This document shows positions 48,193 to 58,449 of a stretch of DNA of 64,000 nucleotides, piece after piece. Within the stretch, counting starts at the first letter, position 1. Each line of letters opens with the position of its first letter. The DNA is taken from the NCBI GenBank assembly GCA_019614645.1, contig JABWDB010000013.1:5260501-5324500 (forward strand). Reading direction: 5' to 3'. The notes beneath the pieces were generated by a model, which saw only the letters and a program-made list of their open reading frames with translations, had not been told where the DNA came from and did not search any database. The DNA is from Stratiolaelaps scimitus. Its lineage: Eukaryota > Arthropoda > Arachnida > Mesostigmata > Laelapidae. The position numbers and the translations under genes are program-made.

Positions 48193-48412
48193 AATGTGAA
48201 TATAATTACAATTGTATATTTCAGATCCTGGTTACGATATGTCTCAGACTATCCTGACCACGTTGTAAGTCAGATTGTCCTGACCGTTTTATAAGTCAGA
48301 TTATTCTGACCTTGTTGTATATACACCTTTTATTAAAATTTTTTTTTTTTGCGAGAACTTAAGCATTGTGAAACTGCAGTTCCGAAAATAAACCACTAAT
48401 GAAATGAAAATG
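48193..48412 (+). mobile_element. 3' UTR and tail of the LINE
   Basis: After the stop lie three ~26-bp tandem units (GTCTCAGACTATCCTGACC, AAGTCAGATTGTCCTGACC, AAGTCAGATTATTCTGACC) at 48241-48318 and a T12 run. The tail from 48351 is GCGAGAACTTAAGCATTG, then CTGCAGTTCC, AAAATAAACC, ending in GAAATGAAAATG repeats. This tail is what the S1 elements share. Confidence 0.8.
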
Positions 48413-48429
48413 TATCCTGTCTGTCTATC

Positions 48430-48870
48430 CGTAGGCCCGCAAGCTAATACGTCGGCCATACAACTATCGAAGAAGCCAATTTCTGAACATAACACCAAAA
48501 TTTTCTAAACCTTTAAGAGCCAAGAAGAGTCACGGCTGCTGTCGACGCTCATCCAACTGACGTCTCAAAACCCCCCGAATGTCAACTAGTTGGTATATAG
48601 CCCCTCCAAAATTAGCATGTCACGAGCGAGAGAACCTAATACATAACGTCCCAAAAAGGCCGTTATCAAACATAACACTAAAATTTAGAAACTTAGAAAG
48701 CCAAAAAAGAGGCCCGGTATCGGCGAGGAGCCTTCGTCTCCTGCCGACGCTCATCCAACTGACGTCTCAGAGACCCCCCCCGAATCCAAAATTCTGAATT
48801 TTCGAACATCCAACAACTAACATATCACGAGCGGGACTAGAGTTGGCCGCCGTCCGTTAGGGCAAGGCCA
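48430..48870 (+). repeat. two-unit tandem duplication (~185-200 bp)
   Basis: Units start near 48430 and 48620. Shared blocks in order are CATAACAC-AAAATTT, AGCCAA-AAGAG, GACGCTCATCCAACTGACGT, CCCCCCGAAT and CACGAGCG. The second unit carries ~19 extra bases. The end of the second unit (CACGAGCGGGACTAGAGTTG) matches 46440. Confidence 0.75.
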
Positions 48871-50379
48871 ACTTTAAAAATCATTAATTTTTGGTACTTC
48901 GGAGGGTACTGCGGGAGGACGCTCCATGTTGCTCATAGGACAAACTTTATGTAGCTTACGATGCCTAGTAATGCCTAGACGCTGTAAATGTTTTACCCTG
49001 TTCAACGGTGGTACCGAATCGCATATATGTATTCGTGCATAGACCGCATGTACATATGTAGGCTGCATATTTCTTCACGCGGAGCACGGGTTGTGTGGCT
49101 CTGCCTTTCATCCATTCTTCTTCTGAGCCAGCTCGTCCCATCTTGTTGCAGTAACCTGCGTCTTCCAACTCAGGAGAAACTCGTGACGTCGAAACGACGA
49201 ACTCCCATCTGTGAATGCCGTCCACGGGGAAGTGGTCAGCATGCTGGTGAGTAGCATAGAGTTCACTCGTATACTGTGATAACGCACGCGTTCGGTTGCT
49301 GCTTCCGGGAATTTTATCATCGTCTCACGGCCGTTGCTGCAATTGCTACAGTTGTCGCCATCAGGTCTCAAGGTATGACTTTATCAGCTTCTCGTGCTCG
49401 GCCGTGCAGGCCAGCAACTTTGTCTTGCATGTCTCGGTGCATCCGGAAGCGAACGTCAGTGGCCACTTTGAAGTTGGATGTAAATTAGCGTTCAGGGATG
49501 CCAACTTGGTTCGTCTTGTGGCTCGTGACCCCACTGACCCGAACTCCCATGCTGCTAAGCCGACGGCGTCTCCTGCAGTGAGCGAAGGACGAGATTTGTG
49601 GTCCGTTTGAGCGTCCGTTAAGGAGCCATAGCAGCACTTGGCTGCCGTTCGTTAGCGACGAGTCCGCTTGCCTTGGAATATCTCGGCTAAACCTAGACGG
49701 TAGCTATAGGTAAGAAGAACACATCTAAGTAAAGTTATATGATTTCCCCGGAGGAATAAGCGCACGTCAGACGCTGCGACCATCGTCCCGACGCATTCAC
49801 TGGACATATTCCTCCGAGAACGCGAGTCCCTCTGGCCGTTAATTCTGAAGTGCGGTTGCCCATCCTCGACGGTTGCTTGTGATTGGAGTTTCACGCATAC
49901 ACATACGCACCAATGCACACACACACACACAACAATCATCCTGCTCACGCTGACTGCTCATTGCCGGTTGTCGGAGTGCATGTTAAGTCAGCTAGAGGAC
50001 TATACAGCGACATTAGTTGACGACAAAAATGAAGAGCCTCACTCAGTCGATGAAGTCGGACGCTGTCGATCGCGCCTCCCCCCTCGATTGAAATCACACT
50101 CGTCTATCGTGCTACCCATGTGAATATGCTGCGGTGTCTTCAAGGGGTAAACGTAGTCGCTTCGTCTGAGGTTACCTGAAGTCTCATTGACATGCCCGGA
50201 ACGTGCCATGCGAAGCGTGAGTCCGTAAGACTGCATGGATGCTAACGGGGGCGGCCATACCAGCCAGCTTCGTTTAGAGTTGGTTCGCTATGCTGTTGTT
50301 GTCCATTCCCGTTCCTCTGTTGCCATCGACATCCGAGATAGGGGAATACTTATAGGGAGATACTTACCAAAGTGCGAAA
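48871..50379. other. GC-richer stretch, no confirmed gene
   Basis: At 49171-49252 an 82-bp segment lies between a fair acceptor (CTTCCAACTCAG) and a strong donor (GCTG then GTGAGTAG), open in one frame. It may be a non-coding or small coding exon. (CA)n lies at about 49916-49931. Nothing else is supported. Confidence 0.35.
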
Positions 50380-50450
50380 CAAATATTGAACACTTTACCC
50401 AGACACTCGATTTGTTTTCGCCTCTATCTGGGTAAAGTGCTCAATATTTG
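50380..50450. ncRNA. pre-miRNA-sized hairpin, 23 of 24 bp
   Basis: The arm 50380-50403 (CAAATATTGAACACTTTACC, then CAGA) pairs with 50427-50450, with one mismatch and a 23-base loop. On the minus-strand RNA the mismatch becomes a G-U pair. Size and loop fit a microRNA precursor, but the stem is more perfect than most animal precursors and I recognise no known seed. A foldback element is the alternative. Confidence 0.35.
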
Positions 50451-50597
50451 CCGAGTAACTATTATAACTGGACTTTCGTAGGGAGTTTCGTGTTTCGTGT
50501 TTGCCGGCAAAAATTCATTTTTGTAAATCCATTTCTGGTAGGCGCATGTCGACATAGGTGTTCGCCACCTGCATACGTAGGTGTTCTGTGGCCATCA

Positions 50598-50657
50598 CCT
50601 CATTGGCTACCTATGCGAACCGGAGTCGACTCTGGTTCGTATAGGTGGCCAATGAGG
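50598..50657. repeat. 60-nt near-perfect palindrome
   Basis: The palindrome starts CCTCATTGGC, is centred on GAGTCGACTC and ends GCCAATGAGG. The three mismatched pairs along each arm are all T against G or G against T, so a plus-strand RNA would be paired throughout with three G-U pairs. It lies 148 bp from the preceding hairpin and is followed at 50668-50687 by a smaller palindrome containing GGAAAGCTTTCC. Confidence 0.85.
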
Positions 50658-50689
50658 AAGTAATTTCGGAAAGCTTTCCGGAAAGCAAC

Positions 50690-53600
50690 ACGTGGCAAAG
50701 CGACGTCCTCTATGTCGAAGCTCTGTCGTGACCGGCGAAACGTGGCCATCTGGAAGTATGTCAGACGGTGGCAGAGCGAAAATGAGAGTCGAATAGGGGA
50801 GAGAGATTTTTTTACCGAGAGAGAGATAGAGAGAGATAGTCGACGGGAAGTGGAGCTATCCCAGACTTTCTAATGTGAGGAGGCCACTCCAAGCGCAACC
50901 AGTTGCGAGAAAACCGTCCTACTGCGCGTCGGTGACCCGGACGGCCGAGGTTAGGTCGAGACTGGGCCAGGTGAGAATTGAGGCAGTCCTGCCGCCAGAG
51001 AACTCTGGCAACGGGACGGAGCGAAACGCAGGTGCAAAGAGAGGCATCGGGCAATAAAGAAAATAATTACGCGCTCCACGCTTTTCACTCCTCTGTCCCA
51101 GCTGCGGGTACGGAGCTCCTCTCGTTGTATCTACTACCCCCCCGAAGATAAACCAGAAGGTTCTGGATAGAATGGCCGGCTACAGCCCAGAACAATTGCA
51201 GTGCGCGGGTCAGGAGGCTAGCTGGTCAGCTAGCCACTGCTGTGTGTGCAGATAAAATAAGACACCTTCGGCCAGACGAAACCGGAAGTGGACAATAACA
51301 CGTCTGCGACGTCACCTCCGGTCCAATCAAGTTGCGGCAAATCACTGTATGAAGGAGTGGCTACGTGGACGACAACGATTGTGACGGAGTGTGCCCCAGC
51401 CGTAGCATGACCGTCGATCCGGGTACGTGCCACGTACACCGGGAGTGTGTCGACGGCGTCGATCGCCTCCGCGGGTCGAACGCTTGGCGACTCTGCATGA
51501 CCGACAAACACCGACAAACTACTGCGAATGGGAGACATACGATGACTGTCGTATGGGATATGACAAGTCCACGGACGGGAGTGGAGGCGGTTAGGCGTTC
51601 GGTCCTGCACGACATTGTTTAGTAAGCGTGAAGGGAGTGTCAAATGAGATGATGGGAGAGTGAGACTTGCGTTTGAGAAGGGGTTCATGGCCCCCTCTGT
51701 GCGCGTTCCCGATTCTAGCCGATTTGGGTACAGACCTGAGCAACGCCACTTGCCTGCTAACTTAGGTGAGTTGTGTTCTGTCAAGAATAGCCATACAGCG
51801 GGAGGGAGGCTAGTGGCGGGGACAGGATGGCAGGATGAGGCCACGTCAGGCGTCTGAGAAGGGAAGAATCCGCTTGAAAGGGCCATATGTGTATGGTATG
51901 CCAGGATGTACCGGATGACACGGATTTTTCTACACCTCCTGCACCTCGCCCTTCCCACACACATGCACAGCCCACTCAGTTGTTCCTTATCTAGTGGGAC
52001 TGTTGCTCTTCCGCATGTCACTATTCGACTGCCGAAGCCTCGTCCCCTCATTCGTCGGAATCGACTTCGTCGCTGCCAGTGCGGTCGCCCACAATGAGAA
52101 CTCGTGTTGGGCGTTGTTCCGCCATTCTCTTCGCGTGTGCAGTCACACGCGAATCGTCTTCCTCTGCGAGTGGTGAACTGCTCCTGTCTACCTATTTGTA
52201 GATATCTGTGCCTCGAGTCGACAAACGGTTCAAGCGGCGACAGTCGGCCGACGCACTCGCAGAACCGGCTGACTGGAGGAAAGGAGGCAGAAAATTATCG
52301 GAAATCGAGAGGCTGGTAGCTCTTACCAAGCTCTGTCGATGGTGGTCCTGCGACTCGACCCGTATTGACTGTTACTGCTGGCACATGGGTATGTCTCGCA
52401 TGCCGAGGGATCACCGTGGACATGGACGTGTCAACATGGATCCCGTCCCCAATGCCCCGGTGAAGACCGCGCATACGTGCGCGCTGCGGTTGGATTGAAG
52501 TTCTAAGCGTATTTCTACCTAGGTGGTTCAGGGTATGTACAATGAACAATCTCTGGATGCCGCGCACCCAATACCCGGCAGTTCGCGCATAGTTTGCAAC
52601 CTAAGGTCTGAAACGAAAGTAAAGTGATCTTGTACTGTCAGGTTTGCAGGAACAATCGCTCGTAGTGGCATTGGTGCGGCCGGCCAATACGAACTATTGG
52701 CCGACAGAAACTGGAGCAGGCAGGACAAATCTGGAAGGGACAGACGTTTGGTTGCCTCAGGGGTAGCGGTTACCGTCAGTCGATAACCTGCTGCTCGAGC
52801 TTTTGCTTATGCTAGTCGCCGCTTGCCTAGTTCATCGCCAGTGAAGGTTTGTCATGACTGCTTCTAACATGCCGGTACTTTGGGGGTACGGAAGACGAGT
52901 ATGCCGCACCTGCTATGCTGTGCTTGTAGAGCGAGCAAGGGGGCCAGGCTAACTCGCAAACTCTATCGCTTACCATATGGCGAGCACTCCTTCGTGTCGA
53001 GAGGCAAACGAGAACAAGGGTACCATCTTACCGTCGTCCTGTGGCCCTGACCGCAACGGAGCGCAATCCAGCCACAAACAGCCAGAGGCTCCTGTGCTCC
53101 CAGCCTCTCTCACAACTACTCGCTAAATGGCTCAACCTAGCCGTCACCACGCTCTGCCGGCAGCTGCTAGCTGCCAACGCAGACGCAATGGTTGGCTGGC
53201 TGGCTGGCTGGTCCCACCGTCGCGTCAACGACAACAAACTAGCCACACCATGAGGCAGTGTTACGAAGGCATACCACCGACGGTAAAAGGGAGAGAGCCA
53301 AGTCAGGTGGGAGGGAGAAAATGCCACGCGAGGCAGCAATACACCCGAAGTCGAGTCGCCGATGCCCGGGGCAGGCGGTGCCTCCTCTCACTTTCGGTCC
53401 ATCGGGGTGAAAATTGTGTGGGCCTAAAGCGGCGAAATCGCTTCAGCAGCTTCAGCCTTCTCGAGCTTGCCGTCAACGCCCCCTCTTCCCTCGCCCGCTG
53501 TCGCTCTCTGGTCTTTCTATCAAACGCAGTTGCCGCGACCAACTTCGTTTCTACCGTTCGTTCTCCCGCTCGCTCGCCCGCCCGCCCGCTAGCCGAGAGG

Positions 53601-53760
53601 GCGCCGTAATCGTATTGGCCACCGAGCGCCGCTTCATTTCGACCGCTACCGTCACCGGTCTCGGACCCCCCCGCCGCTTGTCAGCCGCTAGGTCGTTCCC
53701 TTCCAGGTTGTCGTCCAACAGGACGTCGCCTAGTAGAGCACGCCACGTACTACTCGTCAA
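50690..53760. other. GC-rich, CpG-rich stretch with GA tracts; no confirmed gene
   Basis: GAGAGA runs lie at about 50799-50840. Long open frames exist on both strands (for example 51230-52051 on minus, 273 codons), but they overlap frames on the opposite strand and show no domain. (GCTG)n lies near 53190-53210 and (CGCC)n near 53565-53590. The stretch may be 5' regulatory or untranslated sequence. Confidence 0.4.
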
Positions 53761-53845
53761 CGAAACGAACCCATGAACCTTGCAGTTCTACTTACTTGGC
53801 TTTGGTTCCTTGGCTACCGGAAGTGAACTCGCTGACGGAACAGCA

Positions 53846-53892
53846 GAGAGAGAGAGAGAGAGAGAGAGAGGTAGAGAACGCGAGAGAAAAAG
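53846..53892 (+). repeat. (GA)n microsatellite
   Basis: An uninterrupted run of about 13 GA units, then degenerate GA sequence. Similar tracts lie at 55098-55114 and 60815-60945. In arthropods such tracts can bind GAGA-type factors at promoters. Confidence 0.85.
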
Positions 53893-55770
53893 AGATGGTA
53901 GGGTCTCAGGCCAACGGTGCTTGCTGGGTCGCGTCCGACTGCGCTGGCGCGGTGAAGTCGCGAGCAAACGTACGCACGCATCGGCGAAGCAGGGACGACA
54001 GAGGGCGACAGAGCGGAGCGGTCATCTTGGATTTAATGCTAATCCCCTCACCTTCTCCTTTTCCCAGGACGGTTCGTAGAACCTGGCGAGAGTTTGTAGC
54101 CACCATCCGGCGGCCTCATGTTGACGCATCTCGGCGTCTCCCAGCCTGCGTCTCGTCTCGACGCAGTTCAGCTGCCTGCAAAGTAAGCCAACTGCCAACT
54201 GTTACATTGCAGTGAATCCAGACTCGTCTATCGCCACCTTCTGCCCTCGCCGCCTCTGCCCTCCCGCTCTCTCGTTTTCACTCTGTCTTTGACTTTCGAC
54301 TTTCGCCACTCCTAGCCTCATCCTACAAGCTTAGACTTGGAGAGCAAGCACATTGGAGGAACGCACAACTAAGCTACATAGCGCTCGCTAGCGACGCAAG
54401 GTCTGGCGGCTCTTGGTCTCTTTGAGGCAACTTGCAGCAGGTCCACTTGCCGTTGCTCAGGCCGGCCAGGTGATCCTATTACGTGGGAAGTTGCAGCTAA
54501 AACCCACTGGCAGGAGGCAGGCTGCAACTAAGTACCGAGTTCGCTGAGTGCTGGGTAGCATCGACGAGAGGACGCACGTCGTATTATTGCTGTGCGTCAG
54601 AGGTCATACATCGCGTAACCGTACGGCCAGTCGGCCGACAAGCTGTCCGTATTGTATTGCTGCGAACAGCGCTTCACCACCTGAGCGGGCGGGTCGAGCA
54701 AACACTCGTGCTTGGTCGCCCTGCAATGCTTGAACTGTAGGGAGAGGGTCAGGTCAGCTAAAGGACACACGACGCCCGGATGCGACTGTTGGGACGTCGG
54801 CACTGGGTGGGGGCAGATTTAAACAGGAAATAGGGAAGCGGACAGGGGCAGCTGTCAGAGGCATCCATCCCTGCACCGGCGGTAGCATGGACCGCAGCCG
54901 AGCTTCAGCCGAGGGTGGCCCGAGCCGCCCCGAGGGTTTGACAGAATACTACAGCAGTCCATTGTCCGGCCTGTTTCTCAAATAAGAACAAAGATTTTAC
55001 CTGCCGCCGTTACGCCCGTTCACTCCACAACAAACGCGCGCCCACATTGGCAGGCAATCCGATAATGCGAGTACCGAATTATGAGACTGCTCTCAGTCGA
55101 CAGAGAGAGAGAGAGGGCGCCAGCCAGGCAGCTTAGCGACGGGGGCATCAGGGCCCGCTAGCCCGGCTATTTCAACCTAAATCACCCGCCGCTCATCTCC
55201 TGTTGGAAACCTGTATTTTTACCCTCCGCGAGCTTGCGATGATTGATAAACTGCAGTATTTGTTTTACAACTTATTTATTTCATTGCTATTCTGTCGGAA
55301 CTAGCAGTACGAGCCATGGGGTCTCCTTTCAAAGACGCGCGCTGATTCGTCCGAACAATTGAAAATAGTCTCATATTCTCAGTTTTTGGGACTTTGTATT
55401 GGGAATCGTTTACCAGTCGTCGTCATTGTTCGACATTGATATCTGTTGCATGAAGTATTTTGGCCTAGGCCGTTGGCGAGCTTTCTCGATTGCTCTGTAT
55501 AATGTGGACAATATAGATCAAATGTGGTGCGCATTTTTAGCTTGAGAAATGTTAATTTTTTTCATGGAGACTCAAGTAAACCATCTCTGTTTTTCACACG
55601 CCCGTCAATAGGACCGACTTTGCGCGCAAAAGCGTTGTGGTGATCACCGTACATACTCGGGGTCTGCGACAATACGTCGAGATCATACGACAAGTAAGTT
55701 ACAATATTACAATTCTTACGATTATCTCTTATTACGATTCTTGTCAGGGTACGAGTAAGGCAGAGAATAA
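53893..55770. other. no confirmed gene
   Basis: GC-rich to about 55.2 kb and AT-richer after that. Only chance-length frames occur. Confidence 0.4.
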
Positions 55771-55872
55771 GCAAAGGTGGCCCCGACAGGTCCTCATAGT
55801 AATACCTAAAAGGCTAAGAGCTGAGGCCTGTCACATAGGGGAACTAAAGCTGAGGGTCAGCTCGAAAAAACA
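55771..55872 (+). repeat. S4 repeat, most complete copy
   Basis: AAAGGTGGCCCCGACAGG, AGTAATACCTAAAAGGCTA, GAGCTGAGGCCTGTCACATA, GGGGAACTAAAGCTGAGGG and TCAGCTCGAAAAAA are in the same order as at 26.75 kb. The A-rich end suggests a retroposed unit. Confidence 0.7.
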
Positions 55873-58300
55873 GAAGTTACAATATTACGGTGCCAAATTA
55901 CGTTTGACGTATCCGATATTATTCCATCTAGCTCAGCCAATGGTTTGGTTTCACCCTTAGCGAACGTCTCGATTAGACTTCGTTTCGTTGTGATCGAAAA
56001 TGTTATGCAGTCATTGTCGTCGTAGTGAAATGACCTAATTTGTCTTTACCCGCAGGTGGTGTAGTGAATCTATACAAACCACTTTACTGTGGTTCCTTAC
56101 AGTGATCCTAGGGAATATCATGTATAGAATTACTTTTTTAGGCAGTCTCATTAAAATACTCAATGAAAACAATGCGTTTACTAAAATCAACCGTTGAATA
56201 TGTCAACACATAAGACAAAAAATCAGACACTCGCATAGGTACACTGGGTCAGTCTACTGGTGATGTGAACATCATTCCGATGGTTATCCGGTCGGGACTG
56301 ATTCCATGTACAACATGAAATATGCCTTCCATAAAGTCTTCTACATTTGGATATGAGAGTCGGCAAACGCTGCACCACTCCCAATGAGCTCAATATTCCT
56401 GTCGTAAAATTTGCCTGCAGTGCGGCGTATACGAACATTTCGGGTGTACCAGGATCTTCCTTCGGTAGCTGGTATTTATCAATGTATGCATTCGCCTCAT
56501 TCCCGTCCGGAACTCTCCAAGTGCGGCTCGTACGCGGATTGCATGCACTGAACGGCACCCGCCCGGTGCCGGTACAGCGACACTCCAACAGTCCCCGGCA
56601 AGTCCCATTATGCCCGTCTCGTGTCGGGTCTCACCGGCTGAATCGCAAACCTTCCCCAGTAAGGTGTGCTTTCCTACACGGGCAGAGGCGCCGCGACCAG
56701 CGGCTATAAGCAGCCAGTGGATGCCTGCATGTGGGCAGCTGGACCGCAAAGGAGACGATGGCACAAGTTCTCTCGTTTTTCTAAACAACCGCCGACAGCC
56801 GACCCCAGGTGCCCCCTGCATATCTCTCCTTCTGGCTGTGTTTGCCGCGACGGCTGCTCATGGGGCTGTGCCGCTGGACCGGCGGAGGCAACAATCTTCG
56901 GCCGACGCGAGTACCAGCTCTCGTTAATTTTGCGAGTGTTCGTTCGTCCGGCCATTCGCTTTGGCCCACATCGTCGAGCAAAGCGTACGTACAGAAGCGA
57001 AGCGCATCAGTCTATTCGTGAGTCGGTGAGCTTGTGAAAGCCTTCGTCGGCCGGTTTGATGACGGTGCGTCTGTGTACTGGTGTGTGTTGTGTATGTATG
57101 TATATATATATATGTATATATATATATGATCGTGTTCGTCGGTTTGTCTATGTAGAAGGGTGCGTACATCGTTAATCGAGTTGGAGCCGAAGCCACTACC
57201 AGCGCACAACCACGCTCGCCTCTATGCCAGGTTTCTAGCCGTGGTACATTGAAGGCTACCCAGGAGCTTCTGTCCTGTTCGGTGGGTAGGACAGAGGGGG
57301 GGCCTTTTGTAGTTCGTCATTAAATGTTCTGCTGTGCCACCGTCCACGTTATTGCCGTTGCCGCCCTCAAGCCGCTCTGCCAGCAGATGCAGCATCAGGC
57401 TGGTTGTATGTCACCACTAGTGAACCGCTCGTGTCGATAACAGCGCACAACACACACACACACACATGGGCTTCGAGGGGATGTTCCGCAGCAGGTGACA
57501 CCGCTTTGAACATGCGGTTGCCGACCTCCCATGGTTTGCCCTGGAAAGCGCAAGGCACTCTCTTGTGGTCATCGTTGTAAGCAACCGCATCTAGTTACCC
57601 GTGTAGTTCCTCGTTCTCGATCTCTGCGCGCGGTCTCGCAAAGCAAACAGGTTCGCGTCGCCTCACAGCCGCTATATAAAGTTAACGCATGGCACAGAGG
57701 TGCGCCGAGGCAGGCAGATATAGACTATTGCTACAACGAAGTGAAATGGCGCAGGTCAAAAGCAAAGAATAGAGAGAAAGTTGACGCAGTGGTCACACTG
57801 GGCAATGACGTCAACCAATGAGAAGCTTGAAAGTGTCGAAATAGGAAATCTTCAAATATCTCAGTGAAATATGCGCTATTTGCCGACCATACACCACGTC
57901 GAGTTTCACTGGAACTTCCTTGATGCTCCGAAGTTCAAAGGACATCGAACGGGTCGTGCAATTTAGCGGTTTTGGATAGATAAAAATTAGCTTCTAATTT
58001 TCTAGGACAACAAACACTAGGCTCACTTCGGTTCGGACGTATACAGAGGTATATATATATAAATATATGTGTTGTAGTGTCCATTTTCATACGGAACTAA
58101 GGTGACTGCTATTACTTTTCTTTCTGCCTTAAGATATATTTATGTTCTATTTATAAAAGCGCCAACAGCCAAGCAGAATTATTTTCGTCGACTTCACTGC
58201 TACCTAGGGGTTTACCAACGAGATTGGCGAACGTGTCATAAATCGAGAATGAAGACTATGGCCGCACAACTTACGCACAATGGTCGCTGACAGCACCCTC
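55873..58300. other. no confirmed gene; TA and CA microsatellites
   Basis: (TA)n lies at about 57104-57127, (AC)n at about 57448-57466 and (TA)n at 58049-58069. A possible decayed coding piece on minus at 56590-56260 is discussed in the findings. Confidence 0.4.
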
Positions 58301-58438
58301 AGCAAATGTCCTCAAGCCTGTGCATCGTACCGAAGTGTGACATACTGCTGGGTATCTATCTATTTGTCTGAACGCGCATCAGTCTGTCTCCGGCCGTTGA
58401 GCGACGAACACCGGGCAAGCAGGCCTTCCAGGACAAAG
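58300..58438 (+). other. possible untranslated exon ending in a strong splice donor
   Basis: GACAAAG then GTAAGCC at 58438/58439 is close to the ideal donor consensus. The sequence before it has no long frame starting with a good ATG, so it would be a 5' untranslated exon, perhaps of the gene beginning at 63826. The left boundary is arbitrary. Confidence 0.25.
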
Positions 58439-58449
58439 GTAAGCCATAA

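Noticed and set aside
51230..52051. 273-codon open frame on minus
   Set aside because: Long for chance, but in a GC-rich stretch where stops are rare. Other sizeable frames overlap it on both strands, there is no domain, signal peptide or splice pairing, and the composition is Ser/Pro/Arg-rich without pattern. Kept only as a note; a transcript or homologue would change this.
53127..53776. Ser/Arg/Pro-rich frames of 120-160 codons
   Set aside because: Low-complexity translation of GC-rich repeats in several frames at once; no gene evidence.
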